Source: Methylorubrum aminovorans (GTDB taxonomy: Bacteria; Pseudomonadota; Alphaproteobacteria; Rhizobiales; Beijerinckiaceae). From it: a stretch of DNA of 64,000 nt. The position numbers and the translations under genes were made by a program. The notes under the pieces are model-generated. The model saw only the letters and a list, made by a program, of their open reading frames with translations, was not told the origin of the DNA and made no database searches. The stretch is taken from assembly GCF_022179725.1 (NCBI RefSeq), contig NZ_BPRC01000003.1, forward strand, positions 124,001-188,000, in the 5' to 3' direction. Below, one piece after another: positions 8,412-17,810 of this stretch. Every line of letters begins with the position of its first letter. Positions within the stretch are counted from its first letter, which is position 1.

Positions 8412-9503
8412 TTGGTCGAAACCGTTCAGCCGATCGTGCAGCCGCAACCCCAAGCGCTCTCCGCCCTCAACGAGCGCGCCCGAGAAATCTTCCGGCAGAT
8501 CGTCGAGAGTTACGTGACCACCGGCGAGCCGGTGGGATCGCGCAACCTCGCGCGTATCCTGCCAATGAGCCTGTCCCCGGCCTCGATCCGCAATGTCATG
8601 GCGGATCTGGAGCATTCCGGGCTCATCTTCGCGCCCCACACCTCCGCCGGCCGCCTGCCGACGGAGCTCGGCCTGCGCTTCTTCGTCGATGCGATGATGG
8701 AGATCGGCGATGTCGATCTGGCCGAGAAGGCGCGGATCGAGGCGCAGATGCAGGCGGCGGCTTCGCGCCACACGTTCGATTCGGCGCTTGCCGAGGCGTC
8801 CTCGCTCCTGTCGGGGATCTCGCGGGGCGCGGGCGTGGTGCTGACCACCAAGGTCGATGCCGGGCTCAAGCATGTCGAGTTCGTCCGCCTCGACGCCGAC
8901 CGGGCGCTGGTGGTGCTGGTCTCGATCGACGGGACCGTGGAGAACCGGCTGGTCGATCTGCCGCCTGGCCTCCCGGCCGGCGCGCTGCAAGAGGCGTCGA
9001 ACTTCCTCAATGCCCGTCTGCGCGGCCGCACCCTCGACGCCCTGCGCGCCGACATCGAGGCCGGCCGCACGGCGATGAAGCGGGAACTCGACGCGCTGAC
9101 CGAGCGGCTGGTCGATGCCGGGCTCGCGACGACGGTCGGCCCGTCCGAGGCGCGCCAACTCATCGTGCGGGGCCAAGCCAACCTTCTGGATGATCTGCGC
9201 GCGGCCGAGGATCTCGAACGCATCCGCCTCCTGTTCAACGACCTGGAGACGCAGAAGGACGTGATCGAGCTGCTCGCGCGGGCCGAGCAGGGCGACGGCG
9301 TACGCATCTTCATCGGCTCGGAGAACAAGCTGTTCTCGCTCTCCGGCTCCTCGATGATCGCCGCGCCCTTCCGCGACGGCGCCCAGAAGATCGTCGGCGT
9401 CGTCGGCGTGATCGGCCCGACGCGGCTCAACTATTCCCGTATCGTGCCGATGGTGGACTACACCGCCCGCGTGGTCTCCGGCCTGCTCGACCGGTCGCGA
9501 TGA
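8412..9503 (+). CDS. hrcA: Heat-inducible transcriptional repressor HrcA
   Basis: 363 aa from a TTG at 8412; the frame is open to another TTG at 8361, so the start is uncertain. The shorter start leaves about 20 residues before the conserved [30 protein letters not shown] winged-helix region, as in relatives. The central [39 protein letters not shown] is diagnostic. The C-terminal GAF-like domain contains [17 protein letters not shown] and [21 protein letters not shown]. HrcA represses chaperone genes at CIRCE operators. No grpE follows in this window. Confidence 0.93.
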   Translation: MVETVQPIVQPQPQALSALNERAREIFRQIVESYVTTGEPVGSRNLARILPMSLSPASIRNVMADLEHSGLIFAPHTSAGRLPTELGLRFFVDAMMEIGDVDLAEKARIEAQMQAAASRHTFDSALAEASSLLSGISRGAGVVLTTKVDAGLKHVEFVRLDADRALVVLVSIDGTVENRLVDLPPGLPAGALQEASNFLNARLRGRTLDALRADIEAGRTAMKRELDALTERLVDAGLATTVGPSEARQLIVRGQANLLDDLRAAEDLERIRLLFNDLETQKDVIELLARAEQGDGVRIFIGSENKLFSLSGSSMIAAPFRDGAQKIVGVVGVIGPTRLNYSRIVPMVDYTARVVSGLLDRSR

Positions 9504-9611
9504 GGCTCGCGGCCCATCGGCCGAAGAATGGGAATCAAGAGCAGGAAACGGGAAGCGGCTCATCCGGGGGACGCCGTAGGCAGGGCGTGACTACACCAGC
9601 CGGAGTCCTCG

Positions 9612-10571
9612 ATGTCGCTCGCCGTCAACCGTCCGATGTCCGCCGCTCAATGGGCCATGCTGCTTGCCCTATCCGTGCTCTGGGGTGGATCGTTCTTCTT
9701 CACCGGCGTGGCTCTCTCCGCCCTGCCGCCGCTGACACTCGTCGTCTTGCGCGTCGGGATCGCGGCGCTGATCCTCAACCTCGTCCTGCCGCTGGCCGGC
9801 CTCGATCGACCGCGCGGTCGCGCGGTCTGGGGTGCGTTCGTTAGCATGGGTCTGCTCAACAACGTCGTGCCGTTCCTACTCATGGTGTGGGGTCAGACGT
9901 AGATTGCCTCCGGCCTAGCGGCGATTCTCAACGCGACGAGCCCGCTCTTCACCGTCCTCGTCGCCCACTGGTTCACGACCGATGAGCGCATGACCGTCAG
10001 CAAGTTCGCAGGCGTGCTGATCGGTTTCGCCGGTGTCGTCGTGATGGCCGGATCCTCCGCTTTCTCCGAGACGGAGAGGCACCTCGCGGCACAGATCGCG
10101 GTGCTCGCCGCGGCTCTGTCCTATGCCTTCGCCGCGGTGTTCGGACGACGCTTCCGCCGTCTCGGGGTGCCGCCGCTCACGACCGCCGCAGGACAGGTCA
10201 CGGCGTCCACGCTCCTGCTTCTGCCCGTCGCGCTGGTGGTGGATCGGCCGTGGACGCTGGCGATGCCGGGCGCGTCGGTCTGGGCGGCCGTGCTCGGGAT
10301 CGCGATCCTGTCGACCGCTTTGGCCTACCTTCTGTACTTCCGCCTTCTGGCGAGCGCCGGAGCCACCAATCTCCTGCTCGTCACCTTCCTGATTCCGGTT
10401 TCCGCCATCCTGCTCGGCGCATTCGTTCTCGGTGAGCGCCTGGACATGCGCCACTATGCCGGGATGGCCCTCATCGCCTGCGGCCTCGCGGCGATCGACG
10501 GACGCCTCCTTCGGCGAGCTTGGGGTCCACGCATCGACGCTCCTGAGATCTATCAGGGCCGAGACATCTGA
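9612..10571 (+). pseudogene. DMT/EamA-family exporter with an in-frame amber codon
   Basis: A 320-codon EamA-type transporter frame interrupted once by TAG at 9900-9902. Before it: MSLAVNRPMSAAQWAMLLALSVLWGGSFFFTGVAL to MVWGQT. After it, in the same frame: IASGLAAILNATSPLFTVLVAH onward. Family members read WGQTQIASGL here, so a single C-to-T change of CAG (Gln) explains the stop. The rest, about ten transmembrane segments with two EamA repeats, is intact. The ATG at 9990 could only restart a C-terminal half. It is either a recent nonsense mutation or a sequencing error. Confidence 0.85.
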
Positions 10572-10604
10572 TGTGACCTCGGCTTGATCGCATCCGTTCT
10601 TTCG

Positions 10605-10697
10605 CCGTCATCGCGAGGCGAAGCCGAAGCGATCCAGCGCGCGCCCTATCCGGAGATGTCGTGCCCTGGATCGCGTCGCATCCGCTCGCGATGACGG
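10605..10697. repeat. Nested palindromic intergenic element
   Basis: Outer arms CCGTCATCGCGAG (10605-10617) and CTCGCGATGACGG (10685-10697) are perfect. Inner arms GCGATCCAG (10629-10637) and CTGGATCGC (10666-10674) are also perfect. The 19 bases at 10650-10668 recur exactly at 43484-43502, so it is a dispersed family. It occupies part of the 316-bp gene-free gap at 10572-10887. Confidence 0.8.
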
Positions 10698-10769
10698 GGT
10701 GAGACAATTCCCGAATTGACCAATCGGAGACGGTTTGAGGACGCGCGACCGGGGCATCGTCCAAAGACG

Positions 10770-10812
10770 ACCGGCCGGCTCGTGCGAGGGGGCGATGCAC
10801 GGGCCGGCCGGT
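10770..10812 (-). terminator. Hairpin at the end of the RND efflux operon
   Basis: Sixteen-base arms (10770-10785 and 10797-10812) pair with one mismatch around an 11-nt loop. The stem is extremely GC-rich (CCGGCCGG core). It lies 76 bp past the stop of the minus-strand pump gene. There is no long U-run, so it may act as an RNA-stabilising or Rho-assisted terminator. Confidence 0.55.
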
Positions 10813-10887
10813 GTATCGCGCGCTCAGGCGAGCGGCGCGATGGCGAGGCGCCTTACGATCGGGCGCGATGACGATCGGGCCGCCGCG

Positions 10888-13800
10888 CTAATGGTGCGTC
10901 GCGGCAACCGGGACGGGGCCGTCTTCCGGCTCGTCGCGGGGGCCGACGAAGCGGCCGAGCCCGCGCCCGATCCGATTGCCGAGGCTGTCCATCAGCAGGA
11001 ACACGGCCGGCACGAAGACCAGGGACAGCAGCGTCGAGACGATGAGGCCGGCGATCACCGCCACGGCCATCGGCGCGCGGAACTCGCCGCCGATGCCGAG
11101 CGCCAGCGCCGATGGCACCATGCCGGCGGCCATGGCGATGGTGGTCATCACGATGGGCCGCGCCCGCTTGCGCCCGGCATCGACGATGGCGGTGACGCGA
11201 TCGACGCCGCGGGCCATCTCCTCGACGGCGAAGTCCACGAGCATGATCGCGTTCTTCGTCACCAGACCCATCAGCATCAGGATGCCGATGACGACGGGCA
11301 TCGAGATCGGCATCTGGCAGATCAAGAGGCCGAGGATGGCGCCGCCGATGGAGAGCGGCAGCGAGAACAGGATGGTGAGCGGCTGTAGGAACGAGCCGAA
11401 CAGCAGCACCAGCACGGCGTAGACCATCATGATGCCGGCGCCCATCGCCAGGAGGAAGCCGGAGAACACCTCCTGCATGATCTCGGCATCGCCGGTCTGC
11501 TTGATGGTGACGCCCGGCGGCAGGTTCCTCGCCGTCGGCGTAGCGAGCGCCTGCTCGATCAGCGAGCCGAGCGCGTCGGAGCCTTCCATATTGGCCTCGA
11601 CCGCCACGCGCACGGCGCGGTCGTAGCGCTCGATCGCGCCGGGGCCCTGGTCCAGTTCGATGTCGGCCACCGCCGCGAGCGGCACCGCCGTGCCGTTCTT
11701 GGCCGGCACCTTGAGGTTCTCGAGCCGCGCCACCGCACCGCGGGCGCTCTCCGGGAGCTGGACCCGGATCGGCACCTGACGGTCCTTGGCGTTGAACTTG
11801 GCGAGGTTGATGCCGATGTCGCCGATGGTGCCGACGCGCACGGTCTCGGCGATGACGTCGGTCGAGACGCCGAGATCGGCCGCCGCCCCCTCTTTCGGGC
11901 GGATGCGCACCTCGGTGCGGTCCAGGGGCGCCGTCGACATCACCGAGACGAGGTGCGGAATCGCCGCCATGTCACGCTGGAGCCGGGCGGCGACATCCGT
12001 CACCACGTCGACGTCGGGACCGCTGACGACGAGGGCAAGGTCACGCTGGCCGCTGTCGCGCAGGGTCCAGGAGCGGATGTCGGGCTCCTGCGCCAGCAGG
12101 CCGGCGATCTCGGACTCGATGGTCCATTGCCGCTTCACGCGCTCGCTCTTCGGGCTCAGGTTCACGATGAGGGTCGCGAGCCGCGTCTCCTTCTTGCCGC
12201 CGGCCTGCCGCCCACCATCGACGAAGACCGAGGTGACCTCGGGCAGGGCGCGGATGCGCTCAACCACGCGGTCGGCCACCGCGATGGTGTCGGGGAGGCG
12301 GGCGCCCGGCGCCAGCTCGACCATGAACAGGGTGCGGGCATTGTCCTGCTTCGGGATGAAGCCCGAGGGCAGGAGCTTGGTCGAGACGATCGAGCCGGCA
12401 AACAGCGCCAGCCCCGCCATCAGGGTGATCCACTTGTGGCGCACCGACCAGCCGACGAGGCGGGTATAGGCGCGCATCACCGGGCCCTCGCGCTCCTCTG
12501 CATGGCCGTGGTCGCGCAGGAAGTAGGCGGCGAGCAGCGGCGTGATGAGGCGGGCCACCAGCAGCGACATGAACACCGACACCGCGATGGTCAGGCCGAA
12601 CTGGATGAAGTAGCGCCCGGCGATGCCGCCCATGAACGAGACCGGGGCGAACACCGCGATCAGGGTCGCGGTGATGGCGATGACCGCGAGCCCGATCTCG
12701 TCGGCGCCCTCGATCGAGGCGCGATAGGGCGATTTGCCCATCCGCATATGGCGCACGACGTTCTCGATCTCGACGATGGCGTCGTCGACGAGGATGCCGG
12801 TCACCAGCGTGATCGCGAGCAGGCTGATGCCGTTGAGGGTGAAGCCCATCGCGTCCATCGCCCAGAAGGTCGGGAGGACGGAGAGCGGCAGCGCCACCGC
12901 CGCGATCAGCGTGGCGCGCCAGTCGCGAAGGAAGAAGAACACGACGATAACGGCGAGCGCAGCGCCCTCCATCAGCGTGTGCATCGCCGAGGCGTAGCTG
13001 CCCCGCGTCGCCGCGACCGAGGAATCGATCTCCTGGAACTGGATGTCGGGGTAGCCCTGGGCGAACTCGGCGATCTTCTTCTCGACGCCAGCCGCGACCT
13101 CGGCATCGCTCGCGCCAGAGCCACGGGAGACCGAGAAGGCGACGACCGACTCCCCGTTGAAGCGGGCGAAGGTGCGCGGCTCCTCGGTCGAATCCTCGAC
13201 CGTGGCGAGGTCGTCGAGGCGCACCTTGCGCCCGCCCGGCAGGACGATGGAGGTGGCCTTCAGGTCGCGGATGGTGCGCGAGGCGGCGAGCGTCCGGATC
13301 GACTGCTCGCGTCCGCCGACCTCGCCGCGCCCGCCGGCCAGATCGGCGGAGGTGACGCGCACTTGGCGGTTGACGTCGGCCGCGGTGATGCCGAGCGCCA
13401 GCAGCCGGTCGGGCAGGGGCGTGATGCGGATCTCGCGGGCCACACCGCCGACGCGCTCAACGCCGCCGACGCCCTTCACGCCCTGGAGAGTGCGGGCGAC
13501 CTTGTCCTCGACGAACCACGAGAGGTCGGCCGGCGTCATCGCCGGCGATTTCACACCGTAGATCAGGATCGGCAGGCCGGTGATCTCGACGCGCTGAATG
13601 ACCGGCTCGTCAATGGTGCGGGGCAGGTTGATGCGGATCTTCGAGATCGCATCCTTGACGTCGTTGACGGCACGGTCGGTGTTCACCTCGAGCCGGAACT
13701 CGACGGTGGTCACGGAGGAGCCCTCCGTGATCGCCGAGGTGATGTGCTTGACGCCGCGCACGCCCGCGATCGAGTCCTCGACCCATTTCGTCACCTGGGT

Positions 13801-13986
13801 CTGAAGCTCGGACGGTGCGGCACCGCTCTGCGTGATCGCCACCGAGACGATCGGCACGTCCACATTCGGCATGCGGGTGACCGCGAGCCCCTGGAAGCTG
13901 ACGAGGCCGAGCACCATCAGCACGAGGAACAGGACGAGGGGCGCGATCGGATTGCGGATCGCCCAGGCGGAGATGTTCAGGCGCAT
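10888..13986 (-). CDS. RND efflux transporter permease subunit (HAE1/AcrB-like)
   Basis: 1032 aa, full length for an RND pump. It starts MRLNISAWAIRNPIAPLVLF, with transmembrane helix 1, then the porter loop, helices 2-6 from about residue 340, a second porter loop and a closing helix bundle from about residue 860. The proton-relay aspartates are visible in helix 4 (GILVDDAIVEIENVV). It acts with the adaptor encoded 49 bp upstream and an outer-membrane channel not seen here. It is the last gene of a TetR-controlled operon. The substrate cannot be read from sequence; DxxDxEE-type metal motifs were not evident, so drugs or hydrophobic compounds are more likely than metals. Confidence 0.92.
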   Translation of the reverse strand: MRLNISAWAIRNPIAPLVLFLVLMVLGLVSFQGLAVTRMPNVDVPIVSVAITQSGAAPSELQTQVTKWVEDSIAGVRGVKHITSAITEGSSVTTVEFRLEVNTDRAVNDVKDAISKIRINLPRTIDEPVIQRVEITGLPILIYGVKSPAMTPADLSWFVEDKVARTLQGVKGVGGVERVGGVAREIRITPLPDRLLALGITAADVNRQVRVTSADLAGGRGEVGGREQSIRTLAASRTIRDLKATSIVLPGGRKVRLDDLATVEDSTEEPRTFARFNGESVVAFSVSRGSGASDAEVAAGVEKKIAEFAQGYPDIQFQEIDSSVAATRGSYASAMHTLMEGAALAVIVVFFFLRDWRATLIAAVALPLSVLPTFWAMDAMGFTLNGISLLAITLVTGILVDDAIVEIENVVRHMRMGKSPYRASIEGADEIGLAVIAITATLIAVFAPVSFMGGIAGRYFIQFGLTIAVSVFMSLLVARLITPLLAAYFLRDHGHAEEREGPVMRAYTRLVGWSVRHKWITLMAGLALFAGSIVSTKLLPSGFIPKQDNARTLFMVELAPGARLPDTIAVADRVVERIRALPEVTSVFVDGGRQAGGKKETRLATLIVNLSPKSERVKRQWTIESEIAGLLAQEPDIRSWTLRDSGQRDLALVVSGPDVDVVTDVAARLQRDMAAIPHLVSVMSTAPLDRTEVRIRPKEGAAADLGVSTDVIAETVRVGTIGDIGINLAKFNAKDRQVPIRVQLPESARGAVARLENLKVPAKNGTAVPLAAVADIELDQGPGAIERYDRAVRVAVEANMEGSDALGSLIEQALATPTARNLPPGVTIKQTGDAEIMQEVFSGFLLAMGAGIMMVYAVLVLLFGSFLQPLTILFSLPLSIGGAILGLLICQMPISMPVVIGILMLMGLVTKNAIMLVDFAVEEMARGVDRVTAIVDAGRKRARPIVMTTIAMAAGMVPSALALGIGGEFRAPMAVAVIAGLIVSTLLSLVFVPAVFLLMDSLGNRIGRGLGRFVGPRDEPEDGPVPVAATHH

Positions 13987-14035
13987 CGGGGCAACCCGTC
14001 AGAAGGATGATCTATGGAGCTGAGGCGGAACGGCC

Positions 14036-15277
14036 TCAGCGCGAACCGGCATCGGCGGTCGCCCGCGGCGAGGGCGCGGTGGAGACAGCGGCCGGGGTCT
14101 GGCCCTGCCGGGCGAGGGGGACCGGACGGACGCGGTCGCCGTCGCGCAGGAAGCTGCCTGCGCGGGCGACGACCCGCTCACCATCGGTGAGGCCCGAGCG
14201 GATCTCGATGTCGTCCTCGTCCGACAGGCCGGTGCGGACCTCGCGGGACTCGACCCTGTCGTCGGCGACGACGAGGACGGAGCTGCGCTTGCTGCCGCCG
14301 TAGAGAATGGAAGCCTGGGGCACCGTGACGCCGCGGGTGCGGGCGAGTTCGACCGCGCCGCGGGCGAAGGTGCCGATGCGCAGGCGCGGATCGGGATCGA
14401 GGCGCACGCGGACCTTGCCGAGACGGCTGGCCTTCTCGACTTCCGGGTAGACCGCGCGCACGCTGCCCGAGACGCGCTCGCCGTCACCGATCTCGATGAA
14501 GGCGGGGGCGCCCTCGCGCAGCAGCGGCAGCTTGGTCTCGATGACCTCGGCCTCCAGCTCGATCTCGCCGCGGGCGATCAGCCGGAACAGCGGTTCGGCC
14601 GACGAAGAGGTCGCCATGCCGACACGTGCCGTGCGCCGGCTGACGATGCCGGCTTCCGGTGCGCGGATCTCGGTGCGGGCGAGCCGCAACTCGAGTTCGT
14701 CGCGCACGGCCTTGGCCTGCGCCAATTCGGCCTTGGCCATCGCCAGACCGTTGCGGGCGAAGGCGAGCTTGCCTTCCGCCTGTCGAAGGGCGGCGGTGCG
14801 GCCTTCCATGATCACGGCGGTAGTGTTTCCGGTCTGGATCAGTTGCTTGGCGCGATCATAGGCGAGGCGTGCTTCGAGTTCGGCAGCCTCCGCCTGCTCG
14901 ATGCTGCTCTGCGCCTGCGGCACGGCGGCCGACACCTTGTCGATCAGGGCGTTCTGCTGCGCGAGTTGGCGGTCGATCAGATCGCGGTTGAGACGGGCGA
15001 GCACCTGCCCCTTCTCGACGCGCATGCCCTCCTCTGTCAGCAGCTCGACAAGGCGGTACCCGTCGATCTCAGGCGTCACCAAGATCTCATCGCGCGGCAC
15101 CAGCGTGCCGGTGACGACCACGCTCTCGACGATCTCGCGCCGCTCGGCCTCGACGACGCTGACGACGGGCGCCGGTGCAGCCTGTGCGGGCGGTGGTGCG
15201 GTCTCGGCCCGCGCCGGAACCAACGCCGAGGCGGCGAGCAGGAGGGCGGGAAGGGCGAGGTGCCGGACGGATCTCAT
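14036..15277 (-). CDS. RND efflux periplasmic adaptor subunit (membrane fusion protein)
   Basis: 413 aa from the ATG at 15277. A signal peptide (MRSVRHLALPALLLAASALVPARA) leads into a lipoyl/barrel-sandwich half (SVVVTGTLVPRDEILVTPEIDGYRLVELLTEEGMRVEKGQVLARL). A helical hairpin rich in Ala/Glu (about 100-190) follows, then the second lipoyl half (RTEIRAPEAGIVSRRTARVG), a beta-barrel and a membrane-proximal domain. The start overlaps the TetR stop (ATGA). It bridges the inner-membrane pump at 10888 and an outer-membrane factor. Confidence 0.92.
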   Translation of the reverse strand: MRSVRHLALPALLLAASALVPARAETAPPPAQAAPAPVVSVVEAERREIVESVVVTGTLVPRDEILVTPEIDGYRLVELLTEEGMRVEKGQVLARLNRDLIDRQLAQQNALIDKVSAAVPQAQSSIEQAEAAELEARLAYDRAKQLIQTGNTTAVIMEGRTAALRQAEGKLAFARNGLAMAKAELAQAKAVRDELELRLARTEIRAPEAGIVSRRTARVGMATSSSAEPLFRLIARGEIELEAEVIETKLPLLREGAPAFIEIGDGERVSGSVRAVYPEVEKASRLGKVRVRLDPDPRLRIGTFARGAVELARTRGVTVPQASILYGGSKRSSVLVVADDRVESREVRTGLSDEDDIEIRSGLTDGERVVARAGSFLRDGDRVRPVPLARQGQTPAAVSTAPSPRATADAGSR

Positions 15278-15909
15278 CGACCGGTCTCCGGATCGAGGCG
15301 GGATAGGGGAAGCGCTCCGGCCAAGCCGGCATCGATCGCGGCCTCGAGCTGGGCCACGGCCGGGCCGGCGTCGTACGCGGCGTTCAGCGCGCGGCTGACG
15401 ATGATGCCCTGCATCAACGGGGCGACGGCCTCGTACAGGGCGGTCGGGTCGCAATCGGGCGAGGTCTTGATCGCGTCGAACATCTCGATGAGCCAGGTGC
15501 GGCCTTCTTCATCCCCACGCTCGACCATCGTCCCGATGGCGGGGTTGCGGGTCGATTCTGCCCAGACATCGAGGCGTAGGATCGCCGCCTCGCGGGTGAT
15601 GTCGAGGAAGAAGCGGGCGAGCACGCCCATCAGCGCGGCGCGCTTGTCGCCCGACCGCTCCATCGCCTCGACGAGGGCGGCGCCGCGCTCGCGGTCGCGC
15701 TCGGCCAGTCCGAGGACGACCGCCTCCTTGGAATCGAAGTAGCGGTAGATGTTGCCCGGGCTCATCGAAGCCTCGCGGGCGAGATCCTGCATCGTGGTGC
15801 GGTGGAACCCGTTGCGGACGAAGCAGGCCTCGGCCGCGTCGAGGATATGCTCGCGCCGGGCCGCCTGACCGTTGCGGGCGTCGATGACGGCGCCGGCCGC
15901 TGCACTCAT
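15274..15909 (-). CDS. TetR family transcriptional regulator of the efflux operon
   Basis: 211 aa from the ATG at 15909. The N-terminal HTH is classic: RREHILDAAEACFVRNGFHRTTMQDLAREASMSPGNIYRYFDSKEAVV. The remaining about 150 residues form the ligand domain. It is embedded in the operon with 4-bp overlaps on both sides (small membrane gene before, adaptor after), so it is co-expressed with the pump and probably autoregulates. The predicted operator is the double palindrome at 16247-16285. Confidence 0.92.
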   Translation of the reverse strand: MSAAAGAVIDARNGQAARREHILDAAEACFVRNGFHRTTMQDLAREASMSPGNIYRYFDSKEAVVLGLAERDRERGAALVEAMERSGDKRAALMGVLARFFLDITREAAILRLDVWAESTRNPAIGTMVERGDEEGRTWLIEMFDAIKTSPDCDPTALYEAVAPLMQGIIVSRALNAAYDAGPAVAQLEAAIDAGLAGALPLSRLDPETGR

Positions 15910-16214
15910 GATGAGGTTCCTACGGTGCCGAGGGAAGCGGTGCGGTCCGCATCGACGCTCAGCCGGACGGCGGCGCAGGCTCGCGGCTGAAGGTCGAGAT
16001 CGGCGCAAAGCCGCGCCTGCCAGCCGTCCGGCCCGGCACCGGTCCAGCCGATCAGCGCGAACCAGCCGAAGGCCACGACGGCGCAGACGAGCAGATTGGC
16101 GGGCGTGCAGACCGCCCGGAGGAGCCGCAGCGGGCTAAAGCCTTCCTGCGATACGGCGAGATCGCCACCGAGCCCGTGAGGGAAAGACGCCCGATCTCCG
16201 AAAACCATGCCCAT
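15906..16214 (-). CDS. Small single-span membrane protein heading the RND operon
   Basis: 102 aa, not a family I recognise. It has one clear transmembrane stretch (LLVCAVVAFGWFALIGW, about residues 41-57), a Cys-containing tail (ARLCADLDLQPRACAAVRL) and no obvious signal. A GGAG 11 nt before the ATG could serve as ribosome site. The stop overlaps the TetR ATG, so the gene is coupled to the regulator. Its position as first gene after a regulated promoter suggests a part in the efflux system or in sensing, but this is inference. Confidence 0.65.
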   Translation of the reverse strand: MGMVFGDRASFPHGLGGDLAVSQEGFSPLRLLRAVCTPANLLVCAVVAFGWFALIGWTGAGPDGWQARLCADLDLQPRACAAVRLSVDADRTASLGTVGTSS

Positions 16215-16239
16215 GGCCCGACTCCAACGCTGCCCGGAG

Positions 16240-16285
16240 TTGATAGTGAACGTTCATTCTCATGTCAATGAACGTTCATTCTCAT
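16240..16285 (-). promoter_or_regulatory. Sigma-70 promoter inside a tandem palindromic TetR operator
   Basis: On the minus strand TTGACA (plus 16263-16268), a 17-nt spacer and TATCAA (16240-16245) form a near-consensus promoter. The repeat TGAACGTTCATTCTCAT occurs at 16247-16263 and 16269-16285, 22 bp apart. Each copy contains the perfect palindrome TGAACGTTCA. One copy fills the spacer and the other abuts the -35 box, so a bound TetR pair would exclude RNA polymerase. Transcription would start about 20 nt before the ATG at 16214. Confidence 0.85.
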
Positions 16286-16531
16286 CGCGGGCTGCAGAGG
16301 GTGATGCTTTAGAGGTGAGGCAGCAGGGCAACGCTGGGGAACGGGCTCGGTCCCGTTAACGATCCGGTTACCATGCACGAATAGCGCATTGGCCAAGACC
16401 GGTGCCATCTTGCGCTCAGTCGGAACTGCTTTCGCCAAGCTCTCACCGAGCCGCGAAGCAAAAAGCAAGAACAAGCCTCAACGGAACGAACGTCGAAACG
16501 AGAAACGGACGCGTCGTTCGAGACCCCCATC

Positions 16532-17122
16532 ATGTCCCCCGCAGATTTCGCACCCCTCGCGTGGAATGCCGCGCGTGAACACCTCGACCTGTTTGGAAGC
16601 CTGGGGCTCTGCCTCGGCTTCGCCGGCGGAATGATGCCGCGGCGAAGTTTGATCCTGCTCACCTCGGCGGCCTGCTCGGCCTGCTTCGCGCTGCATTTCC
16701 TGCAACTCGGCGCGCAGACCGGCACGGCGATGTGCCTGGTTTCGGTGATGCAGAGCGTGGTGGCGGCCCGGTGGATCGGCCCGGACTTCCGTGCGCCCTG
16801 GGTCGCGCCGCTATTCGTCGCGAGCAGCCTCGTCGCGCTCTGCCTGACGCTCGCTACCTGGAACGGCTGGCCCTCGGCCTGCGCCGGTCTCGGATCGCTG
16901 CTCGCGACGACGGCGCGGCTTCAGGGCGATGCGCAGACCATGCGGCGCGTCTTCCTCGGCGCGTCCTCGTGCTGGGTGCTCCACAACCTGCTGGTCGGCT
17001 CGGTTTTCGGCCTGACCTGTGATTTGCTGACGATCGCGGCTCTGGTAATTGCGCTGGTCCGCGGCGCGGCCGAGCCGGCCGTTGCCGCAAGACCGGCGGC
17101 ACCGCTTCCGGGCGCCGCTTGA
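16532..17122 (+). CDS. YgjV-family inner membrane protein
   Basis: 196 aa with about six hydrophobic segments. The N-terminal FGSLGLCLGFAGGMMPRRSLILLTSAACSACFALHFLQLGAQTGTAMCLVS, and a later cluster of the WVLHNLLVGSVFG type, match the YgjV (Imp-YgjV) family, whose function is unknown. It is divergent from the RND operon. The 246 bp between its start and the operator contain no other feature I can support. Confidence 0.7.
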   Translation: MSPADFAPLAWNAAREHLDLFGSLGLCLGFAGGMMPRRSLILLTSAACSACFALHFLQLGAQTGTAMCLVSVMQSVVAARWIGPDFRAPWVAPLFVASSLVALCLTLATWNGWPSACAGLGSLLATTARLQGDAQTMRRVFLGASSCWVLHNLLVGSVFGLTCDLLTIAALVIALVRGAAEPAVAARPAAPLPGAA

Positions 17123-17158
17123 GGGCGGGGAGCCGGAAGGCTCCGCCGCCTATCCGCG

Positions 17159-17767
17159 TTACTGCTGGAAGAACCTCAAATCGAGCGCCGAGAGCGCGAG
17201 CAGCGGCGGCGGCATGACGACGCCGGCGGTTCGCATCGAACGGGCAGCCTCCCGGCAGGCGGCGAGGTCGTTGGCGCCGGCCGCGGCCTCGATCTTCTCG
17301 ATGGTCGCCGGGTCGGGCTTCGGAGCCGGAGCGGGCGTTGCCGGGGGAGGGGGACTCTTCGCCTCGGCATTGGCCTTGGCATGCGGATTCACGGCAGGAT
17401 TACCGGAGGCATTGGCCGACGGATTGTTGGTCTGCTTGCCCGGCGCGGGACCATTGCCGGTCTCGCTGACGGCGCCGCTGAGACCCGAGGTCTTCTGCGG
17501 CTCACCGCCATCCGAAGGCTTGCCGCCCTCGGTCTTACCGGAGGGGTTCGAGACCGCAGTGGCCTGTTGCGGCGGCGTCGTGGCCGCCTTGTTGGCCGGC
17601 TCCGGCTGCTTCACGAAGGCGACCAGTTCCTGGCACAGATTGGCCGGCTTGCCCGATGCAACTGGGGGAGCGGCCGGGGCCGCGTCCTGCGCCGCGGCGG
17701 CGCCGACAAGGAGCGCGGACGCCGCGAGTCCACTGACCAGATGGCATGTGAGGGACGAGGGCTTCAT
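17159..17767 (-). CDS. Exported Pro/Ala-rich low-complexity protein
   Basis: 202 aa, no family recognised. A signal peptide (MKPSSLTCHLVSGLAASALLVGAAAAQ) is followed by a short segment with one Cys (NLCQELVAFVKQPEP). Next comes a long disordered Asn/Gly/Pro/Lys linker (residues 55-155) and a compact C-terminal piece (ATIEKIEAAAGANDLAACREAARSMRTAGVVMPPPLLALSALDLRF) that could be a helical hairpin. It is probably periplasmic. It is separate from the FDH genes but on the same strand. Confidence 0.65.
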   Translation of the reverse strand: MKPSSLTCHLVSGLAASALLVGAAAAQDAAPAAPPVASGKPANLCQELVAFVKQPEPANKAATTPPQQATAVSNPSGKTEGGKPSDGGEPQKTSGLSGAVSETGNGPAPGKQTNNPSANASGNPAVNPHAKANAEAKSPPPPATPAPAPKPDPATIEKIEAAAGANDLAACREAARSMRTAGVVMPPPLLALSALDLRFFQQ

Positions 17768-17810
17768 CGGGTCACTCCGTCGATTATCCGCTCTTCGTGT
17801 CGGTTTACGC

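Noticed and set aside
11953..14010. 685-codon open frame on the plus strand
   Set aside because: It lies wholly opposite the RND pump gene. Its composition is the Arg/Asp/Gly/His pattern expected from the antisense of high-GC coding DNA, and no domain is recognisable.
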